Positions 44,791 to 56,981 of a stretch of 64,000 bases of DNA are shown here, one piece after another; within the stretch, counting starts at the first letter, position 1; every line of letters starts with the position of its first letter. Source of the stretch: Puccinia triticina (Eukaryota > Basidiomycota > Pucciniomycetes > Pucciniales > Pucciniaceae); NCBI RefSeq assembly GCF_026914185.1, contig NC_070560.1:4517501-4581500 (forward strand), given 5' to 3'. Below the pieces are notes generated by a model. That model was not told the origin of the DNA and made no database searches. It saw only the letters and a list, made by a program, of their open reading frames with translations. Made by a program: the position numbers and the translations under genes.

Positions 44791-45260
44791 CTTAGCATTC
44801 ACCGAATCCAATTCCTCCCCATCCGCATCAATTGATGCTAAGTTTTACTCCACAAATTCCAACCTTGCTAAGCATTTCCAGAACCAGTTATTTACCCTAA
44901 ACTACATCTCACCTCACCGCAAATGGATTAATCAAAACCCATTTCTCATTTCCTAATCCAATGTAAACCACTTCACGCCTATTCTTCTTCAACTCATCAC
45001 TTTACACATCCTCACCTCTCCAGCATCCTCAGACTCTCGCCGCTCAAGTCATCTCAGAAAAATAAACTTTCCGTCTCTTTAGACTCGACACTCCTGCCGT
45101 ATAGATATTGCAACTCGCAATGCAAAACTACACCCCGCACATTACCGCCACTATTCCTCTATCAAAAATTTGATATGTACCTTCTCAATCTTTGTTTCTC
45201 ATCTTCCTGTATTCCTCTTCAACATCGGCAACACCCTCTACCTCAACACAAATTTCTGAC

Positions 45261-46237
45261 ATGCTGTTCAAAATAAAACTCACTCGCAACACCGACACAT
45301 ATCTCCACCCCGCAAACTCTAATGTTACTCCTGTGTTTCATTATGATGCTGACTTGATCTTGGATATTGGCGAATCCGACACGTCTCCTATCAAGTTCGC
45401 TGACAAGAGCTCAGTTGTTGGTTTTGGGATTGTCACCGCAAAACACGAAACCCGGGAAGAGCTCCCAAACGGATCCGTTCGGAACTTAATGGTCACTGTC
45501 CAGCACACTGATTATGATCCCTTGGTAAGTGCTCTTATACGCTGTTTTAAACCTGATCAAAGACACCTCTAACTCGCCAATCATAGACCAAACAACAGGT
45601 TCAGTTCAAGACCCAATATAAGATTGGTGGACAAAAAAATTTGGCGAACACCTTTGGTCTATTCCAAATTGGTTACGAAGTTCTTATTTCCGGCAATATT
45701 TGTGGATACGACCAAGAAGCATTTATGTGGATTGTGAATGTACGTCGACGATTTGCATAGCCCGTCGCCTCTTTCTCTGATATTTTGGTGTATTGGAACA
45801 GGCTTTATCAGTTTCCATCGCCTCAGGTCATCAGACCAATACCCTGAGCTCGAACATCAAGTCCAACAACAATGCTGCTATGCGCCGACGCCCTGGATTG
45901 TAGGTTTCCTAACATCAACCCTTAAGTTTTTGCTCTTGTTAATATGCCACAATTCAACAGGATATCTCTGGAGGACGCCAGAAGCTCCGCTTCTAAAGCA
46001 ATTCAAATTGATGACGAGACGGCCAAGGGCTCACAGGTCTCGCCTACGACTGACGAAGGACCTGAACATAGCAATGTCAAATCTGAAAATTACTACAATA
46101 CGATTGCAAGCACAGGTTCCAAGAAAAGAAGCCAAAAAGATATTCTTGCTGATGCTAAACGGGCCAAAAAAGAGCTTTTTGCACCGTCAGATGCAATGCC
46201 CATCCCTCCAATGAACTGCTCAGACCCAGTTCCTTGA
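45261..46237 (+). CDS. Four-exon gene of unknown function, 263 aa
   Basis: Exons 45261-45524, 45587-45739, 45802-45899 and 45961-46237 join in phase (792 nt). Introns are 62, 62 and 61 nt with GT-AG ends. An in-frame ATG at 45192 would add 23 residues; 45261 was chosen because the added part is low-complexity. Residues 1-140 look like a beta-rich fold (LILDIGESD, VVGFGIVTAKHE, LMVTVQHTDYD, LFQIGYEVLISGNICGYD), possibly OB-like. The C-terminal 90 residues are charged and disordered with KKRSQKD and DAKRAKKE basic clusters that could be nuclear signals. Not recognised; a nucleic-acid-binding role is a guess. Confidence 0.65.
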
Positions 46238-48727
46238 GCCTTAGCTATTAGATAGTCTCCTCCATTATAATCAGCCTTGATCCTGTGTTCAATAATGTCC
46301 ATTGTTTTGTGCGGCTCCACTACATGTACATCACAACTTACCTTGCCCTTTGCTGCAGGATTCTGTCCTGGTCATTTGCTGTTCCTGATCTGACACATAC
46401 CGAGTCCGATTCCTGACTTTCAATCAAATGTCCTACTCTTGCGTTTTTTTTTTTTTTCATTTCCTTAGAAGACACACCATTGCATTATAGTCTCTGTTCT
46501 TCCGTCAACTCCGTTTTTCTTCTGTTGTTTTTGATGTGTCAAAGGATCATTGCCAGCCACACCATAATCTCTTCATAACGTTCATAAAAGCAATATGACA
46601 AACATCTATTTGGACTTGAAATGGAATCACTTCAATGTTCTGCAGATCAAAGCTCTAGGTTCCGTGAGGCATACATTACACTATTTAATGGGTGTTGTTG
46701 TAGATTATAGCTTGGTTCTGAATTTTCCAGACCATGTCCTGGTGCTTGGACTTGAATCTATTCCGCGGCGCCGCCGCGATTTCTCTAGTATGTGCGTGTT
46801 GGATGGGTTTGCATCAGGAGGGTTGGTTTATTCGGGTTCTTTTCCTGGTTTTTTATTTTGTTTTGTCTTCTTGGTTTTGTTTTTTTTTGCGTGCTGAGGC
46901 GCGCGGGTGTATCATGACCTGTCTGCAGCATTTCACAAACGCAGAAGTCTGATTTCAGATCAAACTCAGATGATGGGGAAGAATGGGACTTTTTCTGAAC
47001 CTTCTCAGATCACTCATCAAGATCCAAACCTTACTGATTCTACCCTACGCGCTTCTGAGTTTTCCAAGCCTCTCCGCCGGCTTTTTGTCCCTTTCTGAAT
47101 CCCTTGATGATCACATCTTCTGCCCTTTTTTTGCTGGACTCCTTTCTTTTCCAGATCCTCAACAACAAACTACTTCCAATGGGAATCCAGACCCTGTTGT
47201 CTCTCAAAGAATCCCCGCCCCCCCCAACTTCTACTATCACTTGACTCCTCATCTCTTTTCCAGAGCACCGCGAAGGCAGCACACAGCGCACTCATCCCTT
47301 TCAGGAACTGCTGTTGTTTCTCTCTTTAGTGTATTGTGTTATAGCCTTGTTTTATATCAAGTGTTGTTTACGTTGTTCAGTTTCCAGTATAGATAGCATC
47401 TTTGCTCTGTGTGTTATTTCTTTTCTTATTTTCCTTCTTGATTGCATGGTTCTCAACTTATCAAATTTTTTTCTTTCATTATTTTGTTTAGTCCATTTGT
47501 CTACTACTACTGGCTGAAAATAAATCAAATATTCCAAACAAAGAGTGATTTGTGTATCATCACAATAAGAGCAATCAACCCCATTTTGTTGCACAATGGA
47601 CATGGGCATTATGGTAGTTGTGATGAAGGCATGCTACCTGGAGGAAAAAATTGCCCAAAACAGGCAGCAAAAAGTTGTGAAGATGATAAATCTAGAAGAC
47701 AAACGGTATGACCCATGCTGAGATGTGTGTGGAAATTTCAGAATTGAATTTTCACCTCAAAGTTCTCAGACTAGCTATTGAAATCTTTCTTTTACTGGTT
47801 CCAGGATCATCAAAATATTGATGCACCTGTTGATATCCACCAATCTTCCCTCTTCCCCCTGTGAAGCTTAATGATTTTAACCTTGAGCCGCTGCATTTTT
47901 CAGTCAGATGGAGGTCAAGTGAGGGAAAATTGTGCAATGTGTATTCACATACAAAAGGTGCATGGTCCCAAATGAACAGCTGACGACATGGCAAACTTTA
48001 GCCTGCATAAGCGGACCATCACTTGGTAAACATGGTTGGTTAAAAGGCCTCTTTGATTGTTCACATTTCATATTACAGGGAGGGAAGCCAGGTTACAGAG
48101 GATTTCCCAGATTTGACACTGTGTGATACTCAAAAAAGATAAATTTAATTTTACATAACTTTCCTCCCAATTGATGAAGGGAAAAGGCATGGCAGAAATA
48201 TCCCACAAGCATTAATCTACCAGTTATCTCCTTTGTGGTTGCTATATTTTACAGCTATCTTTCATTATGTGATTTTATGTGGGTTTTGATTGAAAAAAAT
48301 CAGCCCTGAAAAATCTTCCTTGTCACTTGGTCAAGGATATCTTTGAGCATCAGGATAGTTACATTCTTGGCAAAACATGTTGTGAATTGAAGCTCACATC
48401 CAGGATTTTGTTTGATATGAACCAAACAGAAAATTCCAACTAAGATATTTCCAGGTGTTGGAATTGAGTTACAGATCATCCCACAACCACTTCACCTACA
48501 GTCAAATATCTGTTGGGAAGTGAAAAAATTGGAGCAACTGAAAATGTTTTTCTTTATCTTAATAATCTGTATTTACATATATTTTATTAAGATGAAGAAA
48601 AAGGAATTTGTTTGTGCTATTTACCTGAAAGCAGCACGAGTGGGTGCTTTGCTTTTAGGGTTATTTCTCCTGAGTTGATTGGTCTGAGCTGCTGAGCTTA
48701 TGATGAGATGTGAGATGAGAAGGCGGG
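46238..48727. other. No supported gene
   Basis: AT-rich with a T16 run near 46446 and a GCGGCGCCGCCGC palindrome near 46766. ORFs are pyrimidine-driven and show no domain. Decayed repeats are likely. Confidence 0.45.
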
Positions 48728-48734
48728 CCTGTGT

Positions 48735-49216
48735 CAACACTGGGTCGCTACGCTAACCATAGCGGTTAGCGTAGCGTAGCGCAGCGCAAATGCGCTATTT
48801 TTTAGCGTAGTGTTAGCGCAATTGCACGCATATGCGCTAACGCTACGCGCACGCGGTGCGCAGCTATTTTAGCTGATAGCGTAGCGTTAGCGCAGATGCG
48901 CGCAATTGCGCTAACGCTAAACATGCAGGGCGCAAAAGAGCGCGCGCTACGCTGCGCTACAGCGCCTTTAGCGGGAAAAAAGGGCTTTTTTTCCGCTAAA
49001 AGCGCTGTAGCGCAGCGCAGCGTAGCGTAGCGACTGTAGCGGCGCGCTAACGCTAACAAAGAATTGGCGCGCTGTTAGCGCCGCTGAAAATTAGCGTAGC
49101 GTAGCGGCGCTAACAGCGCGCTAACGCTATGCAAAATAGCCGGGCGCTTTTTGCCGCTACGCTAACGCGTAGCGCTGAAATAGCGTAGTGTAGCGTAGCA
49201 TAGCGACCCAGTGTTG
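48735..49216. mobile_element. GCTA-repeat hyperpalindromic MITE, 482 bp, 7-bp duplication
   Basis: Ends are CAACACTGGGTCGCTACGCT and its inverse with one change. CCTGTGT is repeated outside both ends (48728-48734 and 49217-49223). The interior is almost entirely TAGCG, GCTAACGC and GCGCTA words in both orientations, so it can fold many ways. No ORF. Its ends resemble those at 27535 and 50029. Confidence 0.85.
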
Positions 49217-49223
49217 CCTGTGT

Positions 49224-50021
49224 AGTGCGCCTTTGTTAGCTTCTCCTCTCACTCTATGGTTCTAGTCTAGGTTTGGTTTCTGAGCTTACCAACGCAGGAG
49301 CCAGTTAATCAAATAACCTGGTCTTATCCTTTCTGTATGGGTGCGCGGATTTTTGATCTGCTTATCAAACGTAGTTTGAATCCAGTCAGCTGTCTGTTCT
49401 TTCCTTGGTCTCAAGGAATGGGCTACTCACCAATTGTGGTGCTGGCCGTGATCCTATTGAGTAGGGTGGCTGGGGTCTGATTGCCAAGAAGGTCTGTGAG
49501 GGATCTGTGAGAAAGAGGTTGGTCAGCTTTTTCTGAACTCTAACTCTATCTCTCCTCAAGCACGTACTCGGAGGCTGAGTTTAATCTTCCTTTCCCCGGT
49601 GCAGTTGCCGTTGCGGTTTCTGTATCTGCAAGAGATCAAGCGGGGCTTGTCAGCTTGAGATTGGGTTAGGTCTGGGTCTGGACTGCTCGAGTGGTCTTAC
49701 CTCTTTGCACAGCTGGGTTTGAGGCTTTAGTTAACCGCGCGAGCTTCCTTTGCGGTTGCTGCGGGTAGTCTGGGCTTAACCGCGCTGTCTTCCCTGACGG
49801 GAGCTGCAGGTGGTCTGGTCTGGTATTCCTACAGGAAGAAAGTTAAACAAAGATTTGCAACTAACATCTAACTCACATCAGACCATTTGACTGACAGAAT
49901 TAAGGCCTGGCACTATCCAGAGATTGCCACACTTTCCCCCCTGGTTAGCAGCTGCAAGTATATAGCAAGAGCAAATACTTGCCTGTTTTTCAGCTGAAAA
50001 TCTCAGCACCTGCACCAGGAA
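49224..50021. other. No supported gene
   Basis: Mixed sequence with short recurring words (TAACCGCGC, GGTCTGG). Nothing identifiable. Confidence 0.4.
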
Positions 50022-50028
50022 CCTGTAG

Positions 50029-50720
50029 CAAAAATGGGTAGTTATGTTACCAATAACAGTAATGTAATGTTAATTCTGTCACTTCACCTCTCTGCCATCC
50101 TCCCTAGTCATGGTCCTCCATTCCATCCCTGCTCACGCCATCCATCCTACATAATCCTATTCTTCCATTCCATCTGTGTTAACACCATCCATCATCCATC
50201 CTATGTAAGCCTGGTCTTCCGTTCCATTTTTTAAAATGACTCCATGAGTCCATCCCTCCCATGTACACATACACTTCTTATATAATATATTACTTCTCCT
50301 CTTATAATGAATGATAGATATTTATATGCTGTCCCAATACCTCTACAATGTGATTTTGGCATTGTCACCCCAATGGAGCGCCACAACGTAACAGTATTTT
50401 AGGAATTATTGTTACAGTTACTTGTAATGGCAGTGTGCTATGGTACCACCAAAATCCAAGAGAAAAATACTTATGTTTGTTATGTTATTGGCGCCTGCGG
50501 GGTGCAAGATGAATGATCAATTTTGGGCTGCAAAGAGCCTATTTGTGCCCATTACTTTGTTATACACAGTAAAAACCTTAAAAAAAGATGCTGTTACCTT
50601 ACACATGAGGCCTGCAAAGACCTTGTTACAGATAATGTATTGGGGAGCCGCGGTTAATAAGGGTATTTATGTTACCAAAATCGCGCAGATAACACAACAT
50701 AAGGTAGCTACCCATTGTTG
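50029..50720. mobile_element. MITE, 692 bp, CAACAATGGGTAGCTAC-type ends, 7-bp duplication
   Basis: The left end is CAAAAATGGGTAGTTATG; the right end inverted is CAACAATGGGTAGCTACC. CCTGTAG lies outside both ends (50022-50028 and 50721-50727). GTTATGTTAC and GTTACC words recur inside. Same terminal type as 27535-27926. Confidence 0.75.
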
Positions 50721-51297
50721 CCTGTAGGCAAGTACTTTTTGTTATCCTGGAAGTAATCCCCCATGGGTGCCAAGTACTTTCCAAGAAGTAATTGGTGCAA
50801 TCTCTAGTGTTGGAGTGTGCCAAAGCACACTCTTTTAGAGGAGTGTGCTAAATCTCTCTTGTTTTATCTTTTTGTTCCACTTTCTTCTTGTCAGATATCC
50901 TATAAAACACTTCTTCTTTTTTGAGTAAAGCAAATGCCAAACAGGTTTTGTGTCTCATTGCTGTCAATATTATTTCTCAGTGTTATATAAATGCTGTGGT
51001 CAGTTGGATGGATGCTGGTCTCCTGTTTGCCCTAATTTGTTTTTTCTGTTGTATGGTGGGTGGTTGAGGATATGTACGCAGTGGAAACAGACACACAAGT
51101 CCAAGGAGAGCTTTTTTCCTGCCATGTCCTGCAAGAACTTGCAAGATCGTCTTTCTGCCGGTGGGAGTGTTTTGTCACACAGCAAAAAAATGATTGGCAT
51201 GACGTGCATGACGTACTAGAGCTTCTCAGGGATACATAGAGAACCAACAATAGAATAGGTGTTGCTGTTAAGAAGAAGGGTCAATCTAATCTGAATA

Positions 51298-51927
51298 CAG
51301 TGCCCCCCACGACTTCTCAACTACCCCTACAGGGGGGTTCCAAATTTTGGAGATTTTTTTTCCAAAAACTCTTTTAAAAGTGGGCTGATGCTGGGCTCTT
51401 TTTGGCCCATTTTTTGATGCAAATGTCACATTTCACCAACCAGACCTGGTAACATGCATGATAATAGTCCAAAGTCATTGAAATTTCACTGGACCCGCTG
51501 CCAAGAGAGCAATGAAGAAATATTCTTCACATTGCCACATTCCAAAGAGTGTACTGATGGATATGGCAATCAACAATAACTAAGGAGGTACATGTTTACA
51601 TAAATACCTACACCTGTAGTATGTATGTACATAGATAATTTAGTCTCTAAATACATAATAAATATTCTATAAGTCCATAGTACATGTCTGTAACCACATA
51701 CTATGGTCTTAAAACCAGCTGTTCCAAATTTTGCATCTGAAAAAAATGAAACTTTTTTTTGAGGCATTGCACAGACTTCAAAGTTATATTTTTGAGCTCT
51801 CCTACGTCTTTAGGGCTCAAAAATGTATAGTTTACATGTGATACATGTCTGGTGACTTTGAACACATTGTTCAAAGTTCAATTTTTTTTTGCAGGTGTGG
51901 GGTAGTTGAGAGTCGTGGGGGGCACTG
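51298..51927. mobile_element. Tc1/mariner-type MITE, 630 bp, TA duplication
   Basis: Ends are CAGTGCCCCCCACGACTTCT continuing CAACTACCCC, and the inverse with one base deleted. TA flanks both sides (51296-51297 and 51928-51929). No transposase ORF; the interior is AT-rich. Confidence 0.85.
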
Positions 51928-52299
51928 TATGAATCATCGTGAAAATGAAGATGTGTGTTTTGTGATTTTCCCCCGTGGTAGTCTGTCGAGCTCCCCGCCC
52001 TGCCCTGTTACTGCCCCTGCTGAAACAGCCCGAGCGAGCAAAAGTGAGTTCCCTAATATCCTCAGGCTGACATCATCAGAAAACAGGGGGAAGACTCACA
52101 ACTGACACGGGAAACAGCAGAGCTCACACCATCACCAACACTACCAGCTACCAACACAGACCACTATCGCCATCTCAAGAAGGAAGACTGGACACTCAGC
52201 AAAAGAACGCCCAAGAAGAACACCCAACCTGACCTCAAATTGACCGGAGATTGAAACACACACGACCGCAAGAAGAACAAGACATCTCCCCCCCCTAGT

Positions 52300-54284
52300 A
52301 TGGCGGCTACCCCTCCGCAACATGTCTTGGATGGCGACTCGTCAGGCTGGAGGTTCGCACAATGTTTTGGTCAGTCAATCGTCCTGTTGTTGTTTTTTTG
52401 CCTGGAGTCTGAGTGACGCTAAGATTGAGGGTGTGTTATGTTGTGCTGGATTGCGATTTGGCCTGGCGGTGTTGATCGAAACAGGCGACAAGGGCGAAGT
52501 GGAGGACATCACCGAGGCAGATATCATCTCGACGGTCGAGTTCGATCATACCGGCGACTATCTAGCAACGGGCGACAAAGGCGGAAGGGTCGTGCTATTC
52601 GAACGAAACGAGGTCAGCCATCCATCCCCTCTGATTATTACTCAATCCCTCCCCCCTCTGAGAAACTTGCTTATCTTCCTCTACCTACAGTCAGGAAAAA
52701 AAGGATGCGAATATAAATTTTATACCGAGTTTCAATCCCACGAACCCGAGTTTGATTACTTAAAATCATTGGAGATCGAGGAGAAGATCAACAAGATCCG
52801 ATGGTGTAAACGGCAAAACTCGGCCCATTTCCTACTCTCGACAAATGGTACATAATGAAAAGAGTTTTTTTTTGTTCTTTTTTCCCCACTGAGAACGCCA
52901 AACGACCGAGATGACTGACTGATGATGAAGGAACACACAGATAAGACGATCAAGTTATGGAAGGTCTTCGAGAAGTCGTTGAAAGTCGTAGCCGAGAACA
53001 ACCACATGCCCGCGGGCTTCCAGCCGCAACCGGTGACGACGCTCAAGCTGCCCCGGATGGCCTTCCACGACACCATCATCGCCGCCGTCCCCCGCAAGGT
53101 CTATGCCAACGCGCACGCCTACCACATCAACTCGATCAGCATCAACTCGGACGGGGAGACCTATCTGAGCGCCGACGACCTGCGCATCAACTTGTGGAAC
53201 CTGTCCATCTCCGATCAGAGCTTCAGTCCGTCTTCTCCTCCGGCCTTTTCCCTGCAGCAGTACCCGCTGATTTTCCTGGTCCGGACCTTCCCATACAGAT
53301 ATCTTGGATATCAAACCCGCTAATATGGAGGAGCTCACCGAGGTCATCACCGCCGCGGACTTCCATCCTCTGTCGTGCAACTTGTTCTGCTATTCGAGCT
53401 CAAAAGGCACCGTTAAGTTGGCGGACATGCGGAGCTCAGCACTGTGCGACACGCATGCGAAACGTTCAGTCTCTTCCTCATTTTCATTCTCTTGTTTATT
53501 TAGTCAACAGAGGATAATTTCGAAACTGATTTGTGGTGTGTGTGTGTGTGTGAAGTGTATGAGGAAGAAGAAGACCCGTCGAATAAGTCCTTCTTCTCCG
53601 AGATCATCTCCTCCGTCGCCGACGTCAAGTTCTCTAAAGACGGCCGATACATCCTCTCGCGCGACTATCTCTATCTGCGGATCTGGGACATCAACATGGA
53701 CAAGGCCCCGCTCAAGACCATCTCCGTCCACGACCATCTTAAGGGCAAGTTATGCGACCTCTATGAGAACGACTGTATCTTCGATAAGTTCGAGGGCACC
53801 TTCTCCGGCGACGGCAAGTACGTCCCCCCCTTCCCCTTCCCATTCCACCCAAAAAAACCCAGTTGATATTGTGTTGTTTGTGGGACGCTGGAAGCCATAT
53901 CTTGTCCGGCTCGTATAACAACTATTTCCATATCTACGATAAAGAAGTGACGACGGACATCGTGCTCCAAGCGGACAAGTCGGCCTTCAAGGCCAAGAAG
54001 ATCGGCGCGGCCGGCGCCCGACCCGGCCTGCCCGGCTCTGCCTCTGGGGCCCAACAACACCCTGGGGGAGCCAATAAGTCTGTCCAGGAAACTGAGAACA
54101 TCGATTTCAGTAAACGGATCATGCACGCTTCGTGGCATCCTAGAGAAGATACTATCGCTATCGCCGCTACCAACAACGTCAGTGAAACCCCTCTCATCAT
54201 TCTGCGTGCCTTGCTTGGCTTGCTCACTTTTCTCTCTCTTTTTTTCGGGGGACACATCTTTAGCTCTTTTTGTTCTCCAAATAG
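52300..54284 (+). CDS. CDC55: PP2A regulatory subunit B55 (PR55), WD-repeat, 456 aa
   Basis: Eight exons fit: 52300-52369, 52485-52612, 52691-52847, 52941-53225, 53299-53463, 53556-53817, 53895-54177 and 54264-54284 (1371 nt). The protein follows B55 along its whole length: ADIISTVEF and [15 protein letters not shown] near the N-terminus, [100 protein letters not shown] and SGSYNN. The last exon is only 7 codons and restores the usual NNLF ending. B55 proteins form a seven-bladed propeller that targets the PP2A phosphatase to mitotic and stress-response substrates. An Ala/Gly/Pro insert near residues 375-395 is family-typical in fungi. Intact and conserved. Confidence 0.96.
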
Positions 54285-55881
54285 ACCCCACCCGACGCAC
54301 CCCCCTCCGTTCCCACTCCTCCATCCATCCATCCACCCAGCCATCCGAAAAAAAGCACAAAACAACCATAAAAAAATTACAGGGGTTTTCCTTCATTTTT
54401 TAATGTCTTTTCCACCCAAAAAAAGAAGTATATAATGTATACTTCTGCCCTAGAACTTACATCTTTTACATTCAGATATACATATATACACATACTTATG
54501 TTTGTATGTACACACTTTTTTTTTGTTACGGCCGTCTTTTTTGATTGATCAGACATGTAATGTACATACACTTTCTTCCTTTCTCTTTTTCTTTTGCTTC
54601 TTCGCATTTGCTTACACGGTAGCTGAGGGTTCCAAAAATCTGAAAAAATCTTAAAAGTTTATAAATGTTGATGGATGACATGATGGGGGTGCTGCTGACC
54701 ATGTGTGCCCTCAGCTTCAGGGAGTGTGGTGCCTTTGTGATGCTTCAGCCATGTCTAGCACTGTCCTTGGTCTTGGCCATTCCAATGAGAGACTGCAAGG
54801 AATCTAACCTGCCATTCAGTTGTTGTATGCTGATTGTACCCCTGTAGCTATTCTCTCTATGCACATGCAACTTATCCAAGTTCTCACCAACTTCTGGTCT
54901 GATTGTTGTGTACCTACTGATCACTTGCTAAACTGAATTATGGTTATACTTGGATGTTGTCCTTGCTCATCTCAACAGCATCTATCTACCTTAGTCAATG
55001 TACCCTCAACATAGGGCAATGCTTTTGACAAAGGTATCATGGAGAGATAGATATGAAAAAGGAGAAGGCATTCTTTTCCCTTGACCAACTGCATTCTTTA
55101 TTTCCAATACACATACCTTTGTCTTGGTTCATCCAACAAGATTAGGATACAGTGGAAGGGAAGAGAAATCCTACTGGGCTGAGAAAAACCCCACAATGTT
55201 GGTGGCTGGTGAACCCATTGAGCACTAACATGGCCAAGGCACAGAGGGTTAGGGTCAGATCTACAGAGAGGAAGATGTTTCTGGGATCTGGGGTTCTGGA
55301 GGGGTTCTGGATCCTATATGGTAGAATGTAAGATGAAGACTCCAACTTCTCAAACCATGAATTTGTGGTCTGTGACATGTAAGTGATAGCTATGTACAGT
55401 CACTGGACAGATACATTTGTACACCCAAAAGCTCATTCCAGAAGGCCAACCCACAAACTTGAATTCATGGGATTCAAGAATGAGTGTGCAAAATGAATTC
55501 AGAAGAATGAATATAAAAAAACAAAAAGTATTTGGAGCATCAAAAATTATACAAAATTCCTTGCATTGATTAGATTTACACCAAGTGCGATTGAGGAGTG
55601 TGAGATTGCAGACCAACAAGGGAAGATTTGGAATCACAAATTGAAAAAGATTCTGTGAGCTGTGGAAAGTGCTAAGCAAAGAAAACCACTTCTGCATCCC
55701 TGCTCCAATACTGATAAAACTGATTACACCTTAATGGTGAATGCAGGTGCAAATCTTGGGAGCAAAACAAGATTTGTGGTTCAACCCAAACAATTGTTTC
55801 TATAGGAAAGAATATTTTCAACCACCAAATCTGAGTGATAAAAGATATTCTTGACTTAATCTCATGAAGATCTCCTACAGA
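54285..55881. other. No supported gene
   Basis: The B55 3' flank is T-rich with a CATATATACATA tract near 54478. The rest is AT-rich, low-CpG sequence with short unsupported ORFs. Confidence 0.5.
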
Positions 55882-56978
55882 CACCAGGGGAGATATGTTC
55901 CCACTCCCCAGGGAGTGCCTTACCGTAAATTTTTTCCATAACTGTGCTGGAGGCCTTTGGTAAAGCAATAGCAAATAGGTATGAACAAGACTGGAAGTCA
56001 GCGTGGAAATCAGTTGGAAATCATCCTGAAATAAACCATAACTTGCCAAAAAATCATCCAGAACTCATCTAAAATTCATCCAGAACTCATCCAGAATATA
56101 GTCCTTTCTTGGCTCCATGACCAGTGTGTCCTTTCCATGGAGATGTGAAAGGCCCAGCCTGTGATTTTTCCCCCTCATGTACTCGCGTACATCAGGGGGA
56201 CAATTGGTCTCTCAAAACAAATTTTTCACTTTTCATGTGGCTGTGAAAGGCCCATCCTGTGATATTTCCACCTCAATGTACGCGCGTACATCAGGGTGAC
56301 TATTAGCAAAGTGCAAAAAGGTTAACTTGCATGTGCACATGTGAATTTTGAAAAGCAAAAAAATACAAAATTCACTAGATCATTTTTGTGAGGAGGACAG
56401 GATATATGGCCAAAGTGATTTGGCACCGCAATCCAACCTTGACTTAACTCAGACTTTCACCCTATTAAAACAGTTTTTTGTCATTTTTATCAGCCAAATT
56501 CAAATTAATTCCCGCATTTCCAAGAAAATGGGTTTCAATTTCAATGACTGCAACATTACCACATTCCAAAAATCTAAACCCAATAATACCAAGTCAACTT
56601 TTAGTTTAATTTTGTACATCAGGGCATATAATGTGAATTACAAGAAACCAATTTTTTTGGAGGAATTACTTTTGAGAATGGGAATTTTGCTTTGCTATCC
56701 TTATAAATCAGTAAACAGGAGCATTTGATGAGTTGGACTTTGGTGAAATATCATTTCATCATATTTCTTCCTACAGTTGCACATAGAAAACAAAAGAATT
56801 CTACACAACATTGTGTTGACTTCCAAATCAACTGTGACTGACTTTTCACTAACTTCTCCATCCAATTTACTATTTTGGGGATGAGTTACTAATCCACATC
56901 AGGCTCACATCCTACCAAAACTCACATAAAATTCAGCTCTGGCACTCCCTGGGGAGTGGGAACATATCTCCCCTGGTG
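55882..56978. mobile_element. Non-autonomous element, 1,097 bp, CACCAGGGG ends, 3-bp duplication
   Basis: A 38-bp terminal repeat starting CACCAGGGGAGATATGTTCC is perfectly inverted at 56941-56978. AGA flanks both sides (55879-55881 and 56979-56981). A CACC end with a 3-bp duplication suggests a CACTA-related derivative, but the termini differ from the 17-kb element. No coding capacity. Confidence 0.7.
56137..56300. repeat. Direct repeat of 65 bp at 99-bp spacing
   Basis: Copies at 56137-56201 and 56236-56300 share GTGAAAGGCCCA, CTGTGAT and the near-palindrome GTAC(G/T)CGCGTACATCAGGG. It lies inside the 1,097-bp element. Confidence 0.8.
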
Positions 56979-56981
56979 AGA

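Noticed and set aside
52955..53517. ORFs overlapping the B55 exons (141 and 186 codons)
   Set aside because: Alternate-frame shadows of a strongly conserved gene in G+C-rich sequence.
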